A stretch of DNA of 6,557 bases from Prevotellaceae bacterium (GCA_031259805.1 JAIRKX010000176.1:1-6557), one strand, 5' to 3'. Numbered from the stretch's first letter, positions 1 through 6,416 are shown. Notes: a model not told the origin generated them from the sequence alone. Translations and numbers: made by a program.

Positions 1-37
1 TCAGGTGCCCGGAGTGCAGCCGTCTGCCCTTCAGCTC

Positions 38-208
38 TACGTACTTTTCGACGTCAGGAAGGTTTCCTACTCTGTAGGAAACGTACTTTTTGTCGTCAGG
101 AAGGTTTCCTACGCTGTAGGAAACGTACTTTTTGTCGTCAGGAAGGTTTCCTACGCTGTAGGAAACGTACTTTTCGTCGTCAGGAAGGTTTCCTACAGTG
201 TAGAACTT
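38..208. repeat. 42-bp tandem repeat array with an inverted repeat in each unit
   Basis: Four consecutive 42-bp units start at 41, 83, 125 and 167. Units 2 and 3 are identical. Unit 1 differs from them at only three positions (49, 51, 71). Each of the first three units contains a perfect 9-bp inverted repeat, GTTTCCTAC and GTAGGAAAC, around a 3-base centre (arms 62-70/74-82, 104-112/116-124, 146-154/158-166). In unit 4 the right arm has lost two bases (200-206). The centre triplet varies (TCT, GCT, GCT, AGT), whereas the arms of units 1-3 do not. Because 42 is a multiple of three, one frame stays open on each strand, but no start codon or recognisable domain supports a protein. Possible roles are a phased operator array, a REP-like element or hairpins in a transcript. 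The repeat is certain; the function is unknown. Confidence 0.93.
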
Positions 209-213
209 TATGG

Positions 214-221
214 TATCTTTG
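214..221 (+). promoter_or_regulatory. Bacteroidetes -7 promoter box ahead of the ATPase remnant
   Basis: TATCTTTG matches the Bacteroidetes primary sigma factor -7 consensus TAnnTTTG exactly. A -33 element would fall around 188-193, inside the last 42-bp unit, where the sequence is GTTTCC rather than a clear TTTG. Transcription would begin near 228, just before the ATG at 248 of the broken ATPase-like gene. No other matching box lies between here and the GH106 gene at 413, so this may also be the promoter for that gene. That last step is inference. Confidence 0.55.
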
Positions 222-247
222 TAACCGCAATGCTAAAATTTACAGCA

Positions 248-364
248 ATGAATATATTTCGGAAATTACCCATAGGAATACAGGATTTTGAAGATCTATG
301 CATGAATAACTACTTATATGTAGACAAGACCGCCTGCATTTCCCAATTAACAATTAACCATTAA
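248..364 (+). pseudogene. N-terminal remnant of an AAA-ATPase-like / DUF1703 protein
   Basis: From the ATG at 248 the frame reads MNIFRKLPIGIQDFEDL and then NNYLYVDKTA. This matches, from memory, the conserved N-terminus of the large Bacteroidales family with an AAA-ATPase-like domain (Pfam PF09820) followed by a PD-(D/E)XK-type DUF1703 domain. Family members are usually about 500 residues. Here the match stops after roughly 32 residues, just before the Walker A region would be expected, where the DNA becomes a 7-bp tandem repeat (from 344). That repeat supplies a few junk codons and the stop at 362-364. A promoter box and plausible start remain, so a short peptide could still be made, but it cannot bind ATP. 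The frame is also open upstream through the 42-bp repeats, probably by chance. An ATG at 230 is a less likely start because the family begins close to the KLPIGIQ motif. Confidence 0.8.
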
Positions 365-406
365 CAATTAACCATTAACCATTAACCATTAACCATTAAC
401 CATTAC
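344..406. repeat. 7-bp tandem repeat C(A/C)ATTAA, nine copies
   Basis: Nine consecutive heptamers run from 344 to 406. Units 1, 2 and 4 are CAATTAA, units 3 and 5-8 are CCATTAA, and the last is CCATTAC. Seven is not a multiple of three, so every forward frame meets TAA within 21 bases. The reverse complement TTAATGG/TTAATTG likewise closes all frames. The array begins where the ATPase-like homology ends and stops 6 bases before the ATG at 413. Copy number at such an array could change by slippage, altering the leader length of the downstream gene. The repeat is plain in the sequence; variability is not shown. Confidence 0.95.
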
Positions 407-412
407 TCAAAC

Positions 413-3274
413 ATGTCAACTTCACATCACATCACCCGTCGGACGTTTATCAAATCGGGGATTATATTAACGGCCGGGATACCGGTCGTACGGACGTACC
501 CGTTGTGGGGACACACGTCGGGGTCTGCTACGGACGACCGACTATTTTCTATGTTCCAAAATCCGCCGGCAACGGCAAAACCCTTTGTCCGCTGGTGGTG
601 GAACGGAAACAAACTGGCCGCCGGCGAAATCCTGCGCGAACTGGACGTGCTGCAGGCCGCCGGTATCGGTGGCGTCGAAATCAACTCGATTGCCTTCCCC
701 GGTGGCGACGACCTCGCCATCCCTTCGATGGACTGGCTTAGTCCCGAATGGATCGAGATGGTGAAAACCGCCCTGCACGGTGCGAAGGAGCGTGGGATGG
801 TGTGCGATATTATCGTCGGGTCGGGGTGGCCTTTCGGGGCGGAGTTTCTGGCGCACGACGAGCGGTCACAACTGATGTCCCTGGGCGGACGGAAGGTGCG
901 GGGCGCGGGCACGATCGCGCTGCCCGTAGCCGACCTGCTGGCGCAAGCCGCGCCGGACATTGGCTTTAAATACGACGGGGCGACATCCGACCTTCATGCC
1001 CTCTACCTTGCGCCGCTGCAAATGGAGCGGTTCACGCCGCCCGTGCGCCTGCCCTTCGATGCCGCTGCCGACGTCCTGCAGTTGGACATACCCGAAGGAG
1101 AACATGTCTTGTATGCGCTGGTGCGGGTGACAGGCTTTCAGGCGGTGATTAACGGGGCGCCCGGGGCGGCAGGGCCGGTGCTGAACCATTACCGGCAGGA
1201 TGTCGTCGAGAAATTTCTGGCGCGCATGTCGGATACGCTCTTTCAGGCGCTGGACGGCACGGACGGATTCCGTGCGCTATTCTGCGACAGCATGGAACTC
1301 GAAGGCGCAAACTGGTGTCCCGATTTTCCGGCGGAATTTAAACGCCGCCGCGGGTACGACGTCGAGCCGTACCTGCCGTTTGTCCTTTACCGTGTCGGAC
1401 ACATGGGGCACGCTATCGACAGCGCCGACAGCACACAGTTGTCCGGCGCGGCGCGGGAGGAAGTGGCGCGCGTGCGGCATGATTTCTTTGTTACCTGCAT
1501 GGACATTGTCCGTGACCGCTTTTTGATTCCCTATACACGATGGTGCCGGAAGCATGGATGCCGGTCGCGCGTGCAGGCTTACGGTCGCGAGTTTCATCCG
1601 CTGGAAGCGTCGCTGCACGTCGATATACCGGAATGCGAAACGTGGATGTGGAGCAACGACGGCGGACGCGACCGCGACCTGTCCCGCCGACCGGCATACA
1701 CGAATGTGAATAAATTTGTCGCCTCAGCCGCACACTTTGCCGACCGGCGGGTGGTGAGCTGCGAGGAGGCGACCAATACCGACGCCGTGTTCAACGCTAC
1801 CCTCGAACGCCTGAAACTGACCGGCGACCAAAGCAACTTGTCGGGCGTAACGCACTCTATCCTGCACGGATTTAACTACACGCCACCGGCAGCGCCCTTC
1901 CCCGGATGGATTCGATACGGCATGTTTCTGAACGAACGTAACCCGTGGTGGCCGTTTTTCCCGCTATGGGCGGCATATAAAGCGCGGCTGTCGGCCGTCC
2001 TGCAGGCCTCCGACGCATTTGCCGACATCGCCGTGATGCACCCGCTGGCCGACATGTGGTCGCTGTACGGCCCACAGCGCGACCCGTTCCCCGAAAGGCA
2101 CTATCCCGAATATCAATACCGCGTGTGGGAAGGCATTCATCATAACGGCAACAGTTGCGACTATATCAGCGAGTCGATCATTCGGCAAAGCCTGACGGCG
2201 AATGGCGTTCTCCGTTACGCCCACCGGCAGTATCATACGCTGATGCTGCTCGAAGTCGAATCGCTGTCGCCGGCCACAGCCTCGGCCATCGCGCGCTTCG
2301 CCGAGAGCGGCGGACGGGTGGTGCTTGTAGGGCGAGCGCCGTACAAATCGACCGGATGGAAGAACTACAAACGGAACGACCGGCGGGTGGCGCAGACGAT
2401 AGCGACGATGCAACGCCGCTATCCCGCGCAGGTATTCATGGTCGACGCCCCGGCGGACGACGCGGTGGCATGGTTCGGGCGCATTCAGCAACAATGCGGC
2501 ATCCGCCCCTACGTACACATCGACCGCCCGAATGCCTGTGTCAGCCAAATTCGTCATCGAGCAGACGACGACCGAACTGTCTTTTTCTTCAGCAACTGCA
2601 ACGCCGACGAGGGATATACCCTGCAATGCGCCTTCCCCGACATAGCGGGTGTGCCATGGCTGTGGAATCCCGAAACAGGCGAGCGTTTCCGTTATCCGGC
2701 ATCGGCCGACGGCTCGTTGACCATACAACTGCCACCGGCCGCCTCGCAGCTGATTGTATTCGACACAACCGACGATGCATCCGCAAATACGGCCGGCGAC
2801 GCCGCTGCCGAATGGCCGGCCGCTGCCCTGTCGTCCGTAACCGGCGGCGTAGCGCTCACCGACTGGACGCTACGGATGGAGCATTTGAACGGCACGGTGC
2901 AGGAGCAGCCGCTGCCTGCCCTGTTCGACTTGTCTGCCGACGAGCGCACCCGTGCGTTTGCCGGCATCCTCTATTACGAAACGACCGTCGATGCCGCCAC
3001 CGCCGCCGGTCGTCGATTAGACTTAGGCCGCGTCTACGGCGTATCCGAAGTTACGGTCGACGGCCAGCTCTTAGGTTGCCGCTGGTATGGCCGGCACATC
3101 TACCGCCTGCCCAACCACCCGACCGGCCAACGGTTCACAATCCGCGTCAAAATCACCACCACACTGGGCAATTACTTTAAAGCGAACCCGGCCAATGCCA
3201 TCGGACACGCATGGACACGCAACCAGCCGTGGCAACCCGTCGGGCTCTTAGGCCCGGTAACGATGGAATATTAA
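413..3274 (+). CDS. GH106-like alpha-L-rhamnosidase with Tat signal
   Basis: This 953-residue exported glycoside hydrolase resembles family GH106, which removes L-rhamnose from plant or bacterial glycans. Residues 8-14 (TRRTFIK) form a twin-arginine motif, followed by a hydrophobic stretch at about 15-26, so folded export by Tat is likely. Family-like landmarks are PPATAKPFVRWWWNGN (51-66), the AGIGGVEI strand (83-90), DSMELEGANW (292-301) and the RRGYD helix (312-316), QAYG (388-391) with DIPECETW (404-411), and SCEEATN (449-455). Glutamates 295, 297, 407, 409, 451 and 452 are the candidate catalytic or metal-binding acids; I could not align them to a characterised member. Residues from about 850 to the end look like a beta-sandwich sugar-binding domain (LGRVYGVSEVTVDG). 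GH106 enzymes such as BT0986 are somewhat longer. The start is fixed by an in-frame TAA at 383-385 and no other ATG between. No Shine-Dalgarno site is seen, and no SusC/SusD partner lies in the window. Confidence 0.85.
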   Translation: MSTSHHITRRTFIKSGIILTAGIPVVRTYPLWGHTSGSATDDRLFSMFQNPPATAKPFVRWWWNGNKLAAGEILRELDVLQAAGIGGVEINSIAFPGGDDLAIPSMDWLSPEWIEMVKTALHGAKERGMVCDIIVGSGWPFGAEFLAHDERSQLMSLGGRKVRGAGTIALPVADLLAQAAPDIGFKYDGATSDLHALYLAPLQMERFTPPVRLPFDAAADVLQLDIPEGEHVLYALVRVTGFQAVINGAPGAAGPVLNHYRQDVVEKFLARMSDTLFQALDGTDGFRALFCDSMELEGANWCPDFPAEFKRRRGYDVEPYLPFVLYRVGHMGHAIDSADSTQLSGAAREEVARVRHDFFVTCMDIVRDRFLIPYTRWCRKHGCRSRVQAYGREFHPLEASLHVDIPECETWMWSNDGGRDRDLSRRPAYTNVNKFVASAAHFADRRVVSCEEATNTDAVFNATLERLKLTGDQSNLSGVTHSILHGFNYTPPAAPFPGWIRYGMFLNERNPWWPFFPLWAAYKARLSAVLQASDAFADIAVMHPLADMWSLYGPQRDPFPERHYPEYQYRVWEGIHHNGNSCDYISESIIRQSLTANGVLRYAHRQYHTLMLLEVESLSPATASAIARFAESGGRVVLVGRAPYKSTGWKNYKRNDRRVAQTIATMQRRYPAQVFMVDAPADDAVAWFGRIQQQCGIRPYVHIDRPNACVSQIRHRADDDRTVFFFSNCNADEGYTLQCAFPDIAGVPWLWNPETGERFRYPASADGSLTIQLPPAASQLIVFDTTDDASANTAGDAAAEWPAAALSSVTGGVALTDWTLRMEHLNGTVQEQPLPALFDLSADERTRAFAGILYYETTVDAATAAGRRLDLGRVYGVSEVTVDGQLLGCRWYGRHIYRLPNHPTGQRFTIRVKITTTLGNYFKANPANAIGHAWTRNQPWQPVGLLGPVTMEY

Positions 3275-3276
3275 CC

Positions 3277-3296
3277 TGTCCACTTTTTTCAGGACA
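3277..3296. terminator. Weak hairpin between convergent genes
   Basis: Between the convergent ends of the GH106 gene and glgB, TGTCC (3277-3281) can pair with GGACA (3292-3296) around a 10-base loop holding six T. The stem is only 5 bp and no T-run follows it on either strand, so this is at best a poor intrinsic terminator. It is listed because nothing better lies in this 33-base gap. Confidence 0.2.
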
Positions 3297-3307
3297 TGAC
3301 ACAATCT

Positions 3308-5296
3308 CTAATTCTTAATTCTCCTCAGCACTCTTCCTGTCCGGTTCGGGATATATAGTTGCAGGAAGTGGGCATTATCGTCATACAGGGTAAAATGGGG
3401 GATAATGGTATCGACACGTCCGAAGCCATCGAAGCCGGGCGCGTCGCTGTCGAGAAGGGTGATGTATTTGCCTGCTTCGGCAGGGAAACGATAGTTAGTA
3501 AACGAACGGACGGGGTTGAAATTAAAAATAAACAGCAAGTCGCCACGCTTAAAGATCAAAATCTGGTCGACGATGTGCTGCACGATGACATGGGGCCGGG
3601 AATCGAATAGCGACTCGCTTGCGGCTAATCGAATCATGTCCTCCTCGAAATCGCGGAGGAAGCGGTAGCGCAGGTCGGGGTTGTCGGCCAGACTCCACTG
3701 GCGGCGGGCATAACGGTAGCTCCAACCGTTGCCCTCGCGGGGGAAATCAATCCATTCGGGATGCCCGAACTCGTTGCCCATGAAAGTCAGATAGCCGTCG
3801 CCGGCGGTGGCCAGCGAGAGCAGCCGGATCATTTTATGCAGCGCCATCCCGCGGTCGACAATCAGGTTGCGCTCAAACACATTCATCGCGTCGTACATGG
3901 CTTTATCCATCAGGCGGAAGATAATCGTCTTGTCGCCTACCATCGCCTGATCGTGGCTTTCGGCGTAGCTTATCGTATGTTCGTCGCGGCGCTTGTTGGT
4001 CAATTCATAGAACATATTGCCCACATGCCAGTCTTCGTCGCGTTTTTCCTTGATGGTTTTGATCCAGAAATCGGCCACGCCCATGCTCATACGGAAGTCA
4101 AAACCCATGCCTCCGTCGGCTTGCGGCGCGGCCAAACCGGGCATACCGCTGACGTCTTCGGCAATCGTCAGGGCATTCGGATTGACAAGATGAATCAATC
4201 GGTTGGCCAGTATGAGGTAGGTGATGGCATCCTCGTCCTGATTGCCGTCGAAATACAATGCATAATCCGTAAAATCGCGCCCGATGCCGTGGTCGCGGTA
4301 CATCATGCTGGTTACGCCGTCGAAGCGGAAGCCGTCGAAGCGGTATTCGGTCAGCCAGAATTTATTATTCGAAAGAAGAAAATGAACGACTTCATCGCGG
4401 CCATAGTCGAACAGACGGGAATTCCAGACGGGATGCGTCCCCGCCGTGCCGCTGTGGAAGTACTGGTAGTCGCTGCCGTCGAAGCAACTCAAGCCCTCTG
4501 CTTCGTTTTTCACGGCATGGGAGTGAACAAGGTCTAAAATCACGGCGATACCATGCCGGTGCGCTTCGTCGATCAGGCGTTTCAGCGCGTCGGGCGTACC
4601 GAAGCGCGAGCTCACGGCAAAGAAATTCGATACCTGATACCCAAACGAACCGTAGTACGGATGCTCCTGTATGGCCATTAGCTGAATGACGTTGTACCCC
4701 AGCCGGACGATTCGCGGCAACGTCTGCCGGCGAAATTCGTCGAACGTCGCCACCCGTTCCGACTCGCTGCTCATGCCGATATGCGCTTCGTATATCAGCG
4801 GATTTTGCACCCGTGCCGGCGCGGGGTATTTCCAGCGGTAAGCGCGCGCCGGCTGCCACACCTGCGCAGCAAACAGTTTGGTTTGCTCATCTTGCACAGC
4901 GCGGGTGGCGTAGGCGGGAATGCGTTCGCCGTTGCCGCCCGCCCATTCCATCCCTAATTTATACAAGTCCGAATGCCGAATAACCTTTTCCGGCAGCACG
5001 ATTTCCCAATTCCCGCCACCGATAGGACGAAGCGCCCAGGCGGGCTGTTTTTCCCATCCGTTGAAATCGCCGATGAGGTAGATGGCCGTTGCATTGGGCG
5101 CCCACTCGCGGAACACCCATCCGTCGGCGGTGCGGTGTAGACCGTAAAACAAATGCCCGTTACAGGCGTCGGACAGCGAGGCGTGCTGTTCGGTGAAATT
5201 CCGTTCCTTCAGCACGGCCTGTAGATATCGATTCCAAATCACTTTTCGGTAAGGTTCAAGACAGGTATCATCCAGCCATAATTTTAAATCGTTCAT
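3308..5296 (-). CDS. glgB: 1,4-alpha-glucan branching enzyme, eukaryote-like GH13_8 type
   Basis: This 662-residue cytoplasmic enzyme cuts alpha-1,4 glucan chains and rejoins them by alpha-1,6 links, making the branches of glycogen. A CBM48 module lies at roughly 48-150 (VFREWAPNATAIYLIGDFNGW). The GH13 barrel follows with its four conserved regions: DLVHSH (255-260), DGFRFDGV with nucleophile D326, TIAED with acid/base E380, and ESHDQ with D449. A C-terminal beta domain ends in LYIPNRTG. The block FMGNEFGHPEWIDFPREGN (505-523) and the following YARRQW resemble human GBE1 more than E. coli GlgB, which places it in subfamily GH13_8, a type I know from Bacteroidetes. All catalytic residues are present and the length is normal, so it should be active. 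No other glycogen gene is in the window. The start at 5296 lies 23 bases past a -7 box and has no Shine-Dalgarno site. Confidence 0.96.
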   Translation of the reverse strand: MNDLKLWLDDTCLEPYRKVIWNRYLQAVLKERNFTEQHASLSDACNGHLFYGLHRTADGWVFREWAPNATAIYLIGDFNGWEKQPAWALRPIGGGNWEIVLPEKVIRHSDLYKLGMEWAGGNGERIPAYATRAVQDEQTKLFAAQVWQPARAYRWKYPAPARVQNPLIYEAHIGMSSESERVATFDEFRRQTLPRIVRLGYNVIQLMAIQEHPYYGSFGYQVSNFFAVSSRFGTPDALKRLIDEAHRHGIAVILDLVHSHAVKNEAEGLSCFDGSDYQYFHSGTAGTHPVWNSRLFDYGRDEVVHFLLSNNKFWLTEYRFDGFRFDGVTSMMYRDHGIGRDFTDYALYFDGNQDEDAITYLILANRLIHLVNPNALTIAEDVSGMPGLAAPQADGGMGFDFRMSMGVADFWIKTIKEKRDEDWHVGNMFYELTNKRRDEHTISYAESHDQAMVGDKTIIFRLMDKAMYDAMNVFERNLIVDRGMALHKMIRLLSLATAGDGYLTFMGNEFGHPEWIDFPREGNGWSYRYARRQWSLADNPDLRYRFLRDFEEDMIRLAASESLFDSRPHVIVQHIVDQILIFKRGDLLFIFNFNPVRSFTNYRFPAEAGKYITLLDSDAPGFDGFGRVDTIIPHFTLYDDNAHFLQLYIPNRTGRVLRRIKN

Positions 5297-5304
5297 ACGG
5301 ACAT
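5293..5304 (-). other. Tiny upstream ORF overlapping the glgB start
   Basis: On the minus strand, ATG TCC GTA TGA (5304 to 5293) would encode Met-Ser-Val, and its TGA overlaps the glgB ATG as ATGA. If transcription starts near 5311, as the -7 box suggests, this mini-ORF is in the leader and could couple or compete with glgB initiation. A four-codon frame can easily arise by chance. Confidence 0.25.
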
Positions 5305-5318
5305 TTTTGTTAATGGCT

Positions 5319-5326
5319 CAAAGTTA
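5319..5326 (-). promoter_or_regulatory. -7 promoter box for glgB
   Basis: On the minus strand this reads TAACTTTG, an exact match to the Bacteroidetes -7 consensus TAnnTTTG. Transcription would start near 5311, giving a leader of about 15 bases before the glgB ATG at 5296. The nearest TTG upstream is 24 bases away rather than the usual 19-21, so the -33 element is weak. It sits only 12 bases from the opposing promoter box of the lipoprotein gene. Confidence 0.6.
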
Positions 5327-5338
5327 AGAAAAATTTCG

Positions 5339-5346
5339 TACTTTTG
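5339..5346 (+). promoter_or_regulatory. -7 promoter box for the lipoprotein gene
   Basis: TACTTTTG, followed by C, matches TAnnTTTG exactly and lies 25 bases before the ATG at 5372, so the leader would be about 20 bases. No TTTG lies at the usual -33 spacing; the only one upstream (5306-5309) is too far away. The region is AT-rich and overlaps the opposing glgB promoter. Confidence 0.65.
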
Positions 5347-5371
5347 CAGCCAACATTCAAACGATAAGTAC

Positions 5372-6379
5372 ATGAAGATTTCGACACCATTCCGTTTTTC
5401 TTTTTATATGTGGGGTATTATCGCGCTGTGCGGCGGGCTATCGGGTGCGTGCAGCGAGGAAGAAACGACCTCGACCTACTACACCACCTACAGTTCGTAC
5501 ATCAGTGGCACGCTAAACACAAATGCGCATGATTATCGTGTCAAAGGCACGACGGTTCTGCTGTCGGCCAACGGGGTTACGTCGCCTGACCGGAATCAGG
5601 TTTCATTTAAATGGACGATTACCGATACGGACGCGCAGACCTTCTGGGGGCAGGCCATCCGCTACCAGTGTCCGAATACAGGCAGTTCGTTTACGCTGGC
5701 GCTGGCGGCTTCGGCTTATGACAGCTACGGACTGTCGGCGTCGAAAACCGTGATGCTTATTGACGATACATTTGCTGCGACCGTCCGCGACATTACCCCC
5801 GGTGCGTCCTTTACGGATTCCCGCGACGGGCAAACCTACCAATACCAACACATCGGCTCATTCGACTGGATGACGCAAAACCTCAACTGGAACGGCGCAG
5901 GCAAAGTATACAAAAATGAAAGTGAATACGGCATTATCTTCGGACGCTGTTATTCGTGGACGGAAGCGATGAGCACTATCCGGCCGGTTTGCCCTTCGGG
6001 CTGGCGGTTACCGACCAACGCCGACTGGGAAGATTTGGGCGCTACGCTGAACGGCGGACAGGCGCTGTCGTTCGCCGCGCACTGGCGGAATGTTGGCAGC
6101 CGCGCATCGGCCGATGCTAAAATCAATGACCGCCGGCTATGGCCGTATGACCCGAATAATACGAAACAGAACACCCACGGATGGAACGCCCTGCCTGCCG
6201 GAAAAATCGCCGGCAACGACACCTCGAGCGACAACGGTCGCTACGGCTACTGGTGGAGCGCCGATGAGTTCGACAACACCAATGCCTTCTACCGGTATAT
6301 TGTCTACAACAACGATCTTTGTTATTATAACTATGGCGACAAAGAAGGACTGTACCTGTCGGTACGATGTGTACGGTAA
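5372..6379 (+). CDS. Surface lipoprotein with PKD-like and Fibrobacter major paralogous domains
   Basis: This 335-residue predicted lipoprotein has a hydrophobic signal (about 9-26) ending in LSGAC, so Cys27 would be lipidated. The residues after it, SEEE (28-31), resemble the acidic lipoprotein export signal that sends Bacteroidetes lipoproteins to the outer face of the outer membrane. Residues about 45-131 look like an Ig/PKD-type beta-sandwich (VSFKWTITD, then FTLALAAS and a closing VMLID). Residues about 145-335 match the Fibrobacter succinogenes major paralogous domain (TIGR02145): FTDSRDGQTYQYQHIG, WMTQNLN, CPSGWRLPTNADWEDL, YWWSADE and the terminal SVRCVR. C207 and C333 sit at the usual conserved positions and may form a disulphide. 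This domain is common in secreted surface proteins of gut and oral Bacteroidales, but its biochemical role is unknown. The gene has its own promoter and stands alone. Confidence 0.88.
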   Translation: MKISTPFRFSFYMWGIIALCGGLSGACSEEETTSTYYTTYSSYISGTLNTNAHDYRVKGTTVLLSANGVTSPDRNQVSFKWTITDTDAQTFWGQAIRYQCPNTGSSFTLALAASAYDSYGLSASKTVMLIDDTFAATVRDITPGASFTDSRDGQTYQYQHIGSFDWMTQNLNWNGAGKVYKNESEYGIIFGRCYSWTEAMSTIRPVCPSGWRLPTNADWEDLGATLNGGQALSFAAHWRNVGSRASADAKINDRRLWPYDPNNTKQNTHGWNALPAGKIAGNDTSSDNGRYGYWWSADEFDNTNAFYRYIVYNNDLCYYNYGDKEGLYLSVRCVR

Positions 6380-6391
6380 GAAATCAGGCAT

Positions 6392-6403
6392 GCCCGCACG
6401 GGC
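6392..6403. terminator. Short GC hairpin between convergent genes
   Basis: In the 37-base gap between the lipoprotein gene and ybeY, GCCC (6392-6395) pairs with GGGC (6400-6403) around GCAC. A second 5-bp hairpin, CGGGC (6425-6429) with GCCCG (6436-6440), lies just inside the ybeY 3' end. Neither is followed by a T-run, so termination is only suggested by position. Confidence 0.25.
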
Positions 6404-6416
6404 GGAATCATATAAA

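Noticed and set aside
38..208. CRISPR array.
   Set aside because: The units are directly adjacent and nearly identical along all 42 bases, so there are no unique spacers, and no cas gene is present.
5..247. A real N-terminal extension of the ATPase fragment through the 42-bp repeats.
   Set aside because: The family starts close to KLPIGIQ, the promoter box at 214 lies inside the proposed extension, and the open frame is explained by a repeat length divisible by three.
1964..2728. A 254-residue minus-strand frame inside the GH106 gene.
   Set aside because: It has no domain, no promoter box and lies entirely over an intact gene.
2155..3180. A 341-residue frame in another plus-strand frame inside the GH106 gene.
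   Set aside because: It is very rich in Arg, Pro and Ala, as expected from an off-frame reading of GC-rich DNA, and the GH106 frame is intact throughout.
3241..3256. GC hairpin CGGGC/GCCCG near the end of the GH106 gene as a terminator.
   Set aside because: It lies inside the coding sequence and the only T-run is about 28 bases further on.
3761..4537. A 258-residue plus-strand open frame opposite glgB.
   Set aside because: It lies wholly antisense to a fully conserved branching enzyme, has no recognisable domain or promoter, and reflects the GC-rich codon pattern.
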